Below, one piece after another: positions 1-10,613 of a stretch of 64,000 nt of DNA. The translations under genes and the position numbers were made by a program. This stretch comes from Anaeramoeba flamelloides (taxonomy: Eukaryota > Metamonada > Anaeramoebidae): contig JANTQA010000051.1 of the NCBI GenBank assembly GCA_027625915.1, positions 3,224,501-3,288,500 of the forward strand. Reading direction: 5' to 3'. Under the pieces are notes generated by a model that ran no database searches, was not told the origin of the DNA, and saw only the letters and a program-made list of their open reading frames with translations. How positions within the stretch are numbered: position 1 is the first letter of the stretch; each line of letters starts with the position of its first letter.

Positions 1-205
1 ATTTTCGTTAGGTTTTTTTTTACTTTTCAAAATAAACATAAAATTTTAATGAATTTTCGGTTTGCTTCAAAAGTAAAAAAAAACCTAGAACACTTCACAA
101 ATAAAATAGAAAACCACAAAAAAATCTAGAACACTTAACTGATAAAACAGAAAACCTCAAAAAAAACTAGGCACTTGACAGCACTCTACAAACACTTTCA
201 ATAGG
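1..205. repeat. Partial copy of the window-edge palindromic repeat
   Basis: This stretch is built of degenerate units of the type CTAGAACACTTAAC followed by AAATAGAAAACC(T)CAAAAA. The same units occur as an imperfect palindrome at about 62160-62440. It appears to be one arm of that palindrome, cut by the window start. No coding sequence is seen. Confidence 0.55.
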
Positions 206-274
206 TTTTCCAGAATTTAAAGAAATTGAGTAAAATCTATATGATTTTATTCAATTCTTTTGAATTTTGGAAAA
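206..274. repeat. Family G hairpin, copy 1
   Basis: A near-perfect inverted repeat of about 69 bp. The left arm begins TTTTCCAGAATTTAAAG and the right arm ends TTTTGAATTTTGGAAAA, with a short loop. Three more copies lie at 59937-60003, 61912-61978 and 62072-62138. It could fold as a hairpin in RNA or single-stranded DNA. Its function is unknown; it is probably a tiny mobile palindrome or part of a larger repeat. Confidence 0.7.
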
Positions 275-689
275 TAGCTGTTAGCTTTCCTGGGGTTTTC
301 TGTTTATTGGCAAAATCAATAGATTTTACAGATTAAAAAGAAAACCTTAAGAAATTCTAGTAGCCTGGTGTGAAGGTAATATTTATCATTTGTTATTTTT
401 TTTTCTGTATTTGAGTTTTATTAGATGATAAGAGTGTTTTTTAAAACTATTAGTTATTATCTATCAAAACGGATAGTTACAAGTTGAATTTAAGGAAAAT
501 TCTTGTCTAATCCATTTAAAAAATATTACCCAAAAATTTACCTTGTTTTTCTTGACTAGAGACTTTTAAAAAAGGTGGTTATACTATTAACAACAAAAAT
601 TGACTGCCTAATGATTTTTCAGAAATGGAATTTTGATTAAACTTTATTATTATAGATGAAACGATAATTAAAGTAATAGTTTTATCTTA

Positions 690-1148
690 CTGTTGAGAGA
701 AAAATGTTGGACACAGAAAAATGGTTGGACACCAATTTTAATTGGGAACAATAGTAAAATTGAAAATCAAATCCTATTGAAAACTAGGTGAATTTTATAT
801 AAATCCAGCTTTAAATGTGTTACAAGTTCATTAATCTGTGGTGTGTGTAGAATACTCATTTGAATGGTTGATAACTAAAGTAGATCATACAATTTTAACA
901 AAAATCCTAGTTTTAGTAAAGTTTACTATTAATTCTGAAAATGGCAATTTTTCAACTTGATTTAGATTATATGAGATCAGGTTTTGAAAAAGTAGAATTA
1001 CATTAAACATTATTCTAAACAGTAGATTATTGTTTTTTTTCTTTAGTTATTTTACAAACGATTGAAATTAAAAATCATTTTCAGTAATGTTCCCAATTAA
1101 AATTGCTGTCCAACTATTTTTCTGTGTCCAACATTTTTCTCTCAACAG
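690..1148 (+). mobile_element. Family B non-autonomous DNA transposon, copy 1 (459 bp)
   Basis: The terminal inverted repeats start CTGTTGAGAGAAAAATGTTG and extend about 60 bp. The element is flanked by a direct TTA at 687-689 and 1149-1151. A second copy in the opposite orientation (49997-50454) is flanked by TAA. A three-base TWA target duplication fits PIF/Harbinger-type elements. There is no transposase reading frame, so it is a MITE-like derivative. The element is seen directly; the superfamily is inferred from the target duplication alone. Confidence 0.8.
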
Positions 1149-1452
1149 TTACTTGGAATTTTCAATTTTATTTTTTATTACTAGTGCAAGAGAACTCTTT
1201 TTCAAAAAAATTTCCTTTTGTTAGATAAAACAGATATGTAAAAATAAAATTCAAATATATCCGTTTAAACAAAGAATGATCTAAAAAGATAAATAAAAAA
1301 CAACAGTTCTTTCAAACATTCACATGCTAAAATCAAAAAAAAAAACAATTATTTGCTACAAATGATCGAAATACTGTTTGGTAAAAAAATACAAACGCCT
1401 TTTTTAATTGGTAACCTTAATAGAACCTAAGAACAAAAAGTAAAAATAATTA

Positions 1453-1863
1453 ACCATTTTGGATAAAAAGTTCAACACGGTTTTTCATTGGGACGATTCC
1501 TGAAAATGAAAAGTAAAATCAATTCAAAGAAGAAACCAATTAAATTCAAATAATAATCCATTATATTATTTTCAATCAAATTAACAAATCCAATTTAAAT
1601 CTTCTTTATTATCAAAATTTTTTGAGTGATTTTGGAGATCTCAAAAAATAGTCAATTTTTTTAACATATTTTTAATAATTGTTCAATTAAAGAAAAACCC
1701 CTATACCAAAAGATAGTATTGAAAAAAAACCTAATTGTGTTGAAGACTTCATTTCGTCTTTATTTATTTATTTATTCTTTTTTTAATTGATTTTACTTGT
1801 CATTTTAAGGTTCTATTAATGTTACCAATTAAAAACCGTGTTGAACTTTTTTTCCACAATGGT
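1453..1863 (+). mobile_element. Family C inverted-repeat element, copy 1 (411 bp)
   Basis: The ends form inverted repeats of about 80 bp. The left end reads ACCATTTTGGATAAAAAG and the right end is its approximate complement ending CCACAATGGT. TA occurs on both sides (1451-1452 and 1864-1865). It has no coding capacity and is probably a non-autonomous TA-targeting transposon. Confidence 0.65.
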
Positions 1864-1865
1864 TA

Positions 1866-2204
1866 GAGAAGAAATAAATAAACTTGAAAGAATATTCCAG
1901 TATATTATTCAAACAAATCAATAAAAACAATTTAAATCTTGTTGATTATCAAAATTTTTTGAGTGATTTTGGAGATCCTTAAAAATAATCGAATTTTTTG
2001 AACAAATTTTTAATGTTTGATCAATCAATGAAAAACTCATATACCAAAGGATAGTATTTCAGAAAACAGTTATTGTGTTTAATCAACAATTTTGACTTGA
2101 ATTTTTTATATATTCTTTTATTAATTGATTGTACTTTTCAATTCATAGTAATGTTCCCAAATGGTAAACCATTAAAAATCAGCTTTCAATTTTTTTCAAA
2201 TGGT
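1866..2204 (+). mobile_element. Family C, adjacent partial copy lacking the left end
   Basis: This segment repeats most of 1510-1863 in the same orientation and similar order. Shared stretches include TTTTTTGAGTGATTTTGGAG and the final AAATGGT. It lacks the first inverted repeat and lies directly after the full copy, so the pair looks like a tandem duplication or an insertion next to a relative followed by deletion. Confidence 0.55.
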
Positions 2205-3761
2205 TACATTTAAATACATGGAAAAAATACTAAAATGCAATTACGCCGAATATTTCATTACTAAAAAAACTTTTTTAATCCTTACATTCATGGAAATTTC
2301 GTTATAAACCCCATACCAAATATCCAAAAAGATAAATTTGATCAAACCCATCAATTGATGTGGTTTGGTTATTAAATCGGAAAAATTTTTCTTTAAAAAG
2401 CAAATTTTAATTATTACCAATAGAACCGTTTTTATTTTGATCAAATTTTATTTTAATACCTTTACTTTTGATCATAAACGTTGACATTCAAATAATTTTG
2501 GTTTTTAAGATGGTTTGAAAAAGGTAATTGAAAAGCAGCTAGATAGAAGAAAAGTGAAAATTTTTTCCAATTTAAGAACTTAAAATTTCCAATAAAAATA
2601 AAATTATGTAACAACAAAACTTTTCGAAAACTCGCTTAATGAGTTTGAATTGAAAAGTTTTTACAAAGAACTCAATGTGAAATAAAGTTATAAATTTTCA
2701 AGACAATCAATTATTAATCTATTCCCAAAATCAAAAAGGAAAAATTTGATTTCAAATTTGCAATCCAGTACAATAACAAAAGATCACCCCAAACTGATTG
2801 TAAAGAAAATACTATTTGTTCCTTAACTGTTCATTTCTCTGGAGAACTCACAGCAAATTTATACAAATAGAAAAGTATTCGACAAAATCTAATACAAAAT
2901 TCGGGTATTTTTTATTTGACAGATCGGTTTTATACTTTAAAATCACAAACCTAGGAACTATTAGTGGTTATTCTGGATTTAATTCTTCCAAAAGGAAAAA
3001 GGCAAAACTTTCATTCGGAAAATCGATTGGACAAATTCTTGACGATTGTTGTGAATTTGAAAAAAGTTGTGAAAAAAAAAAATTTTAATTTGTCTTCAAG
3101 TAACTTGTTTTGCATCAGAAGCAAAACTACCCATACTCTTTCTTGAAAACTCAACAGTCTGAATTTAAAAAATAGACCTATTTTCTAAAAAAAAAGTCAA
3201 TTTCCAACCCCGATTGAATTTGACAAATTGAAGAAAAGAATTCCCATTATCAGTTGGGCTTTGGTTGATCAAGTAATTTCCGAATTTTCGATAAAAAATT
3301 TCTAAACGAAACAGTTAGAAAAAGAAAATTTACCTTTGATTTTTACTTGATCACATTTGTATTTGGACAGATTTTTCTTCGAGAAATTCTTACGTAATTC
3401 CAATCTCAAAACAAATACAAACCACATGAAACACAGCACAAATCTTCATCGTTTGTTTTCAAAAGGAGAACCTAAAGCAAAATTAAAAATTTGTAATTTA
3501 ATTTTCAAAAGAAGACGTAACAGAAATACCCCCAAAAAAAAAAATTCGATCCAAAAGTTTTGAAGATATCAAAGGAACTAAAAACCTCGAGGTGTAAATA
3601 GATGAGTGATTTTACCCCTTACAAGCCTTTATATTTTGCATAAAGCAAGAAAAATTGAAAAAAAATTTATTTTCTTTTAAAAACTCTTTAAATTTCTAAA
3701 TTTTCAAAAACAGCTTTATGCACTAAAATAAAACCTTTTAATCCCATCAATATTCTTCCGA
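2205..3761. other. Non-coding stretch before the MBL-fold gene
   Basis: No gene is recognised. Open frames of 60-90 codons occur on the + strand (2816-3146, 3357-3563), but they overlap in different frames, mostly lack good starts and carry no known motif. Lengths up to about 90 codons are expected by chance at this composition over 64 kb. Base composition is slightly less extreme than in neighbouring deserts, so a missed short exon cannot be excluded. Confidence 0.4.
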
Positions 3762-3824
3762 ATGCTTATTCAACCAATTAACAACAAATACAAAAGCCTG
3801 AATCAAAATCAAAATCAAAATAAA

Positions 3825-5931
3825 ATGATGAACAAACAAGAAACTTTTTTTTGTGGTGATACTACATGTAAAAAAACTGCAAAGTATTGGAGTTCTTGCT
3901 TTTCTAATTTTTATTGTGATACACACAACCAAGAGAAACACGATAAAGAACACGCTTATCAAGATACCCAATATATTACTTCTTTGTGTAAGATTTTGTT
4001 GTTTTTTTTTCTTTTTTTTTTTGTTTTTTTATTTTTCGATATTTTTTTCTTTTTTTTTTTTTTTTGATTGTTAAAGGGGGGTTTCGATCTAAATCAAAAA
4101 TAGTAACTGTTTGTAAACGGTTTAACCGCCTTTACTTGGAAGATAGCTAATTTTTGCTTTTAGAACTTTTGTTTACTCTTTAACACAATCACAAAAAAAA
4201 AAAAAAAAAAAAAAAAAAACGGGTTACGAAAGATATTTCAAAAAAGTTCTTTTTGAAGTTAAAGAAAACTTTTTTTTTTTTATTTACTTTTAACTTTTCA
4301 CAGTTTTTAAACTATTTGATCGATACTTTGTAAAACTTTTTTAAAGTGGTTCTCCAGGGATACTTTGCAGTTCAATTACGTTAAACCAAAGAACTAAACT
4401 GTAGTGAAACCGAAAAAATTGCTATCTTTTTTTAGCAAATAAAAAAAATAAGAAATTCCAAATTTTTTTCAAGACAAGTGATTTACTTCAAAGAAACGAG
4501 AACTTTTTGTTGTTTATTTTTTTTTTTTTGGCTTTTGAATTTTTGAATGAAAAACAAAAAGTATCCTTATTTAATTTTTTTTTTTTTTTTTGTATGTTTT
4601 TCTACAAAAACAAAATAGTACACAAATTTCAGCATCGAAATTACAAATCATTGGACGAAGTTCGTGTTGAATTAATCAACGTCGACGAAGGAGATTGCAT
4701 TGCAATTTATTGGTATGGAAAAAAGATACTAATTGATTTGGGCTATCGTTTATCGGTATTGAATCTTTTGCAAATCGGAACGTTTTTTGAGCCAAAGTGC
4801 TACTATTCGCAATTTATGAAGTGGTACCATGATCCTGAAAAGAACAAGATCCCTGCCATCCATTTGGACTATTTGATCATCACGCACCCACACGACGATC
4901 ACTACGGAGGCTTACTCAGAACCGACGAATCTATTTGCAAAAAATTAAACTCGACAAAATATTGGTTTTTTAAACTCTTTCAAGTCAGAAATTTCAAATA
5001 CCACAATTGCGATTTCTTGTCTAGTTTGCTTCAGGAAGACATTAAGAATTTTTTCATTGGATTGATTGAAATTGAAAAAAAAGAAGAAGAAGAAGGCAAT
5101 GGCGGTTTTGATACTCATCAAATTGAAAGCTTCTTTCAATCTTACTCTGCGTTTAATTCAATTTTTGTCAAGAAAATTCGAAAGACAGATAATGTCGTTC
5201 AGGACTGCATCTTTTTATGGAAAGTGATTCAAAACAAATTTGATCAGGAGGAAGATTGCCAGTTTTTAGATTTTATGCTCGACGATTTAAAGTTCCATTT
5301 AAAGAATTTATATTTTAAAAACTTACAAAAGAATGTTGAAAAGCTCACAGGCGAAGAAACGGGGCTTTTAAAGCAACCAAAAGGGCAATTTTCAAAATAT
5401 TTTTCATTAGCAAAAAAAATATTAAAAAACTCCCAAATCCGAAAGGGCAATGACATGTCTGCCCACGTACTGATTCGAAATGAAAACGAAACAAAAAATC
5501 TAATCTTTTTTGGAGATCGAACTGTTGACGAAATCTACTTCAAAAAACTAAATCTGGACCAGAAACAATATGACGTTGTTAAACTCCCTCACCACGGATC
5601 AATGAGGATCTTAGACTTGTCATCAAGGCTGAACTCCAAATTATGGCTATTACCTAGCTCGACCCGTGAAAAAATCCATGCTCCAATTGAAGACAACTTA
5701 ACCAAAAGATACAACGAATGGGAGAGTCACAACGAGAACGATTCAATCAATGTTTATTGCTCAGGAATCAAGTTTTTTGATGTTCTCAAATTTGGTTCAT
5801 ATTTTAACAAGAATTGTTACCAGAAATGGAAAAACGATTTTTCGGCCAAATATTCCAAAGGGCCTAGTATTGATATTAATTTTAAATTTCTAGGTTATAC
5901 GAACGATTTTTTGGACATTTCAATCAATTAA
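3825..5931 (+). CDS. ComEC/Rec2-type metallo-beta-lactamase-fold protein with B-box-like zinc finger (two-exon model)
   Basis: Seen: the long open frame (in frame from 4507 to the TAA ending at 5931) has all landmarks of the ComEC/Rec2 branch of the MBL fold: NVDEGDC plus ILIDLG near the start, THPHDDHYGG, FFGD and KLPHHGS. Upstream, codons from ATG 3825 encode a cysteine/histidine cluster resembling a B-box finger (C10, C15, C25, C31, H34, H39, H43). A GTAAGA donor at 3988 and an AG at 4617-4618 join the two in phase, giving 491 residues. In that model H144, H146, D148 and H149, D354 and H379/H380 are the likely metal ligands. The in-frame stretch 4507-4618 is mainly poly-Phe from T-runs and looks intronic. 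Known: ComEC-type MBL domains are metal-dependent hydrolases, some nucleases. Inferred: cytosolic hydrolase, since no signal peptide is seen; substrate unknown. Alternatives: B-box exon and hydrolase are separate genes, the start is upstream at in-frame ATG 3762 (512 residues), or it is ATG 4507. Confidence 0.7.
3988..4618 (+). other. Proposed intron in the MBL-fold gene
   Basis: It begins GTAAGA and ends AAAATAG, is 631 bp long, and contains several T- and A-homopolymers and no motif-bearing frame. Removing it keeps phase (one base of a codon before, two after). It is longer than the 116-bp intron of the RING gene, so an extra small exon inside is possible. Confidence 0.45.
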
Positions 5932-6068
5932 TTAATTCCGATATTTGGTTCCTCCCATTCACTGTTTGAATGAGCGATCCATTCTCAAAACAGTTAATTT
6001 TAGAAATTATTGGTATTTTTGCTACAAGTAATTTCTCGAATTATTTCCGCCTTTATTTTTTTAATCGA

Positions 6069-6074
6069 AATAAA
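6069..6074 (+). terminator. Poly(A) signal AATAAA after the MBL-fold gene
   Basis: The first AATAAA after the stop codon at 5929-5931 lies about 140 bases downstream, followed by CA/TA-rich then T-rich DNA. It is a plausible cleavage signal for the transcript. Confidence 0.45.
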
Positions 6075-6363
6075 TATACATACATACACACACATATATA
6101 TTATAGATAATAGTATTTTTTTTTTTTTTGTTTATTCAAAAATAATTCTTTTTTTATTAAAATTTCCAACTATATTTTTTCGGAATTTCAATATTAAAAA
6201 CAATAAAAAAAAAAAATTTAGATTTTAAATAATTACTGTTTTGTTTTTTTTTTACAACATTTTTTTATTTATTAAAGTTCTTTGAATACTATAATGAAAA
6301 AAAGTTTTGAATTTCAATGGCAGCTGTAAATTTGGCAAAATATTTCTTAATAAAAGTTAATTA

Positions 6364-6956
6364 AGCTATTTCCAATAAAGTGGGGCAAATTTATTTAAAA
6401 ATATATCTTTTAAACTGAATCTTCAATAAAGTATTTAAACATCCAAAATAATTAACCACCATTTTTCGATTCTTGATAATAATTCAATTTGTTTCTGAGT
6501 ATTGTATTACCTAAATAAAAGAGATTAAATTTTCTGATCTCGATTTTATCTGATATTTTTTATGAGTGAAAATTGGTGTTTATTGTTTTCTTTTTGATCA
6601 AAACAACCGTTTTCATAACTTGTTTGATCAAAATAAATTTTCCAATAGAATTTAAAACATATAACTACATTTTATTATTTAAAAAAAACATTTGTACCTT
6701 TTCCTTATTTCCAATATTTTATTGAAATTAGTCGTACATTGTTTTCACCAAAAAAAAGTGCTTTTTTTTTTTTTTTTTGATATTTTTTGGAAATATTTCA
6801 AAGAACATATTTTGAAATAAATACATTAGCCATTTATTCAAATGGTATTAATATTAAACTTAATTTGATATCGCGAATTTATGAATAGTTTCACTAAAAA
6901 AAGATGTTTTTTTTATGAAATATAAAAAAAAATTCCCCACTATTTTGGAAATACCT
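6364..6956 (+). mobile_element. Family F inverted-repeat element, copy 1 (593 bp)
   Basis: The left end reads AGCTATTTCCAATAAAGTGG and the right end is complementary, ending TTTTGGAAATACCT. TA flanks both sides (6362-6363 and 6957-6958). A collinear second copy lies at 62782-63372. No transposase is encoded. TA target duplication and the TTCCAA..GTGGGGCA core suggest a Tc1/mariner-mobilised, non-autonomous element. Confidence 0.75.
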
Positions 6957-7240
6957 TACAATGAATGTTGGAGAAAATATTTTAATTTTATGATATTTTT
7001 TTCTTTTTCTGGGGAAACCTATAATTTTTTTTGAAAAATTTATAATCTAAACGAAGAAACAACAAACAATTAACTACCTAAAACATACCCAGAATAATAT
7101 ATTGTTGACCTTTTAATATAGATAATCAAAAATTAGACATACGTTGTTCCAAACATTCATCAATTCGTAAAAAAAAAAAAAAAAAAACACACTAATTAAA
7201 CCACTTCCATTCTTCCCCTAATTACCCAAGAGTAATAATA

Positions 7241-7369
7241 CAACCGTTCCAACCCTACCGTGAAATATATGATAAACATAAAATTTATTTTCTATCCCAG
7301 ACTTTCCTTTTTAGTACAGGATTTTATGGTTATGTGATAGCCTATTACCAACCATGAAATTTTATAATA
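7241..7369 (+). mobile_element. Family K left-end fragment
   Basis: After a TA, the sequence CAACCGTTCCAACCCTACCG matches both ends of the full K element at 44251-44760, and similarity continues for about 80 bp. No right end is found before the D element begins, so this is a truncated copy. Confidence 0.5.
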
Positions 7370-8381
7370 AACTCAATTCCAAAAAATGGGACACAAAAAA
7401 AAATTACATTAATAAAAATATACTCCAAAATACATGATACTTGAACTTAAAAATAATAAAAGACCCGAAAATATTTAATTAATACTATTTATCTATTTTA
7501 TAGTAAATTTAAAATTCAATTCAAAAAATAAAAAAGAAAAAATAAAAAAAAGTGTTCCACTATTTTTGGAACACGGTTACCAAAAAATCCATTTTTATTG
7601 AAAGAAAAATTAATAAAAACTATTAATAGATTCAGCTTGTCTTTTGATAACTAAAGGTACCTTTTATCTAGAGTTTACTAATTATCTTAGGTTTCCTAAC
7701 TCAAAGTATTTCATACATTAGTGAAAATTTTAATGGATTCTTCTTTGTTTTTTTAGATTACAATTTTTCAGTTTAGTATCCTCAAATTCCCAATTGGATT
7801 TAAATTTGTGGAATTGGAGGTCAAGGGTCCAGAACATTACATCCCCGATTTAAGTAAGTTTGAGTTTTTTTTTGATGTATGTGGACAAGCTCCACCCTTT
7901 TGGAAAATCCATTTCAACTCACAATATTCTGAATTAGCGAGTTGAATTTCCTTTGATTTTTTTGATAATATCATTAATAATACATTCAGTATTCACACTT
8001 CCATTAATAATAATAAGATATGTTTGTAGGCCATGTGCTATAGCACACCATATCATGATTTTTTTTCAAAAAATTTTTTTCTTGATAAAAAAAGAATCTT
8101 TTTTCTTTTTGAGAGAAAAAAAAAAATTTTTTTTTTTGATCAGAATGAAAACTTTTAAATTTCATTTTAAAGTGATTTTGAGATTTTCGAAAAGTTTTGA
8201 AAAAAAAAGAATCCAAAAAAAATCAGAAATCAAAAAATAATGAAAAAAAATGATAAATAATTAACTTTAAAATTATTTACATTGATTGTTAATATCTAAT
8301 ATTTCTATTTAAGAGTCAAATATCACTTTTCTTGGAATTAAATTGATTTTGAAGGTGTGCCCCAATTTTTCGAATTGAGTT
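7370..8381 (-). mobile_element. Family D: decayed Tc1/mariner transposon (about 1.0 kb)
   Basis: The left end AACTCAATTCCAAAAAATGG and the right end (on the opposite strand AACTCAATTCGAAAAATTGG) form an inverted repeat of about 28 bp. TA is present on both sides (7368-7369, 8382-8383). Between them lies a broken transposase on the minus strand. A third inverted-repeat-like end (GTGTTCCACTATTTTTGGAA, near 7550-7573) lies inside, suggesting a nested or rearranged small relative at 7370-7580. At about 1.0 kb it is shorter than an intact element of roughly 1.3 kb or more. Confidence 0.7.
7600..8190 (-). pseudogene. Tc1/mariner transposase pseudogene
   Basis: Reading leftwards on the minus strand, short frames match consecutive parts of the IS630/Tc1/mariner DDE transposase. 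They are MIWCAIAHG (about 8030-8057, like VMVWGAIS), a GGACPHTSKK-like segment (7876-7905, like QDGAPCHTSK), NVLD (near 7840) and STNLNPIGNLRIL (7769-7805, like SPDLNPIENLWGIL), then VPLVIKRQ (near 7670). The pieces lie in different frames with stops between them. In the last catalytic motif Asn replaces the usual Asp. It is clearly dead. It may explain which enzyme once mobilised families E, F and J, which share its CCAAAAA..GG end core. Confidence 0.75.
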
Positions 8382-8687
8382 TAGAACAAAAATTTCCCAT
8401 TGATTAAAATAAATTTAAATTTGAATTTTTCACTCCAGATCTTCTGAATGATCAATAATTTAGAAAAATATTCAGGTTTTTGGTCGACCCTTAATTTCTA
8501 AGCACTTTGAAATCAAAGGGCACAACTATTAAAAGGTTTTTATAAAATTATATCTGCAATCATTTTAAACTTTGTTTGGAAATTTTGAATTTATTTCATA
8601 AAGAAAAAGATTTTTTTCTCCAGTTCTTTCTAATAAGAAATTTTTAAAAAATACCTATTTCAAACCATAAAATTATGTGATACCATA

Positions 8688-8885
8688 CAATCAGTTCAAC
8701 TTTTAAGGCAAAAACTATCAATGAAATTTAAGGAACAAAATGATCTCAATTTAAAGCACATTTTTTGGAATTTTTTGTTACTCAATTAATTTTACTAGAA
8801 ATCGAATTTTGTACCTTAATTTGAGATTTTTTTTTGTACATTAAATTTCGTTGACAGTTTTGTGCCTTAATACTAGAACTAACTG
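8688..8885. mobile_element. Family A palindromic MITE, copy 1 (198 bp)
   Basis: The ends CAATCAGTTCAACTTTTAAG and their complement define a near-complete palindrome, flanked by TA at 8686-8687 and 8886-8887. The internal sequence CTCAATTTAAAGCACA is repeated inverted. This is one of five full copies in the window. Confidence 0.8.
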
Positions 8886-10613
8886 TATAACATACAGTTT
8901 TTTTTTTTTTGGATTTAACTGAGATAAAAAAGTTAATTTCTATATCTGTCAAATTACATTGTATGTGTGGAACGGATATAACATAAAGACATAAGAAAAA
9001 ATATTGATAATTACTTATGAACATTCATTTACTATAAAAACGATAAATTAATTTTTCTAGATGAATTAAAAGAATTAAACTTGAATAGAATGGTTTCAAA
9101 TTAAACCTAATTTGAAATTGTTTTTATTAATCAATAATTGAAAAATCTATGATTTCACACTTAAATTTATGGAATAAAATATAAATATAATTCTATCAAA
9201 GTTAAATTTATACTCGTTTATGATAACGATGATGATAATAATAAAGAGTAATTTTTCAAATTAAGTACATGATGAAAAAATATTTTCGACTTTTAGAATT
9301 GTAATGTTTTTTTTTTTTTTTCTTTTTTCACAAATGGGATTGGGTTTTTTCTATAAATAGTATTAAATAAACAAGTGCATGGAAAGTAGACATATTTGGG
9401 ATTTTAAAACTTTTCAAATAGTTTCTTTGTTTTTCTCGTCTCTTGAGAAGATATAAAGATTTTTTGTATATGTTACAAACTTAAATGATTTGGTGGAAAT
9501 GTAATCCAAAAACAAAAAAAGAAATTCAAAAAATTACTTTTTTTTTTCAATCAATACATTATGGGTGTGTACCCTGAATAAATTCTAGACATTCATTATA
9601 AAAGCCAATTTTTTAGATTGGGTAAGATGAATTTGGTGAATATTGAAAGAATAAAATCAAATCCTATTACAAAAAATCCTCCTATTTGTTTGTCTTTGAC
9701 AATAAAAGCATTGGGTGTACTTTAAAAAAACCACAATAACCAACTCATTAAAAAAAAAACTACTAATCATGAAAAAGTTTTTTCAAAAAAATTAAATATT
9801 TTTATATTTTTCACTTTTTAATAATCTGATTCATAAGCAACATTACAATTAATTAGAGATATTTACATCCAAAATTATTTTTTTGGTAATTTTATACATC
9901 AAAGAAAATCAATTTTTTGATTTAGATTTTTTTCGTTTTTAATAATAGAAAATTGTCAAATTTTTCTTTGTTGTTAATGGTTTATTTGAATTTTTTAAAA
10001 GAAAATAGAGAATTAAATCAATTTTTATTTTTTTAAAAATGATATCAAGTACTTTTAAACCAAAAACAAAAACACTATTTGGTTTCTCAATTGTTTTTAA
10101 ACAAAGAAAGGGAATTCATTCAATTCTCCAACCTTTATGAGAAAATAGAAGAACTTTTTTCATTATCTTTGAATAATCAAATAGTCTTACGAAAGGAACC
10201 AAATTAATTTTAACAAGGTCACCAATCATTGAGATGAGCTATCTTTTGTGATTTATGAGATTAAAAATGTAGCAAAAAAATTAGATAAACTCTTCTGAAA
10301 TAACTATAAATAACATTTTTAAAGTCAAATTTATTTCTGTAAAATACTTTTTATTTTACCCAAATACAATTGAAAAAGATGAAGATCAGAAAAGGATCTA
10401 ACTCAGCCTCATAACCCAATGATTTCACAAAATCTTTTCAAAGTGACTACAATACTATCCTTAAACTTTTAAGTGTTCTAATCTCTTTCTTTTCCATAAT
10501 TGTCTTGAATTATATACTTTAAATTTTACAAATAAAATGTCTAACCTTAAATAAAGTGTGTGCTAATGACGATTTTTCCTTTTCTTTCACAAGATCATTT
10601 TTGACTTTTCATA
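8886..10613. other. Non-coding stretch
   Basis: Nothing coding is seen. The stretch holds A/T homopolymers and short, motif-free frames only. Confidence 0.5.

Noticed and set aside
7953-8240. 95-codon + strand frame inside the D transposon
   Set aside because: The minus strand here carries the degraded transposase motifs. The + frame is T-run-derived Phe/Ile/Lys sequence.
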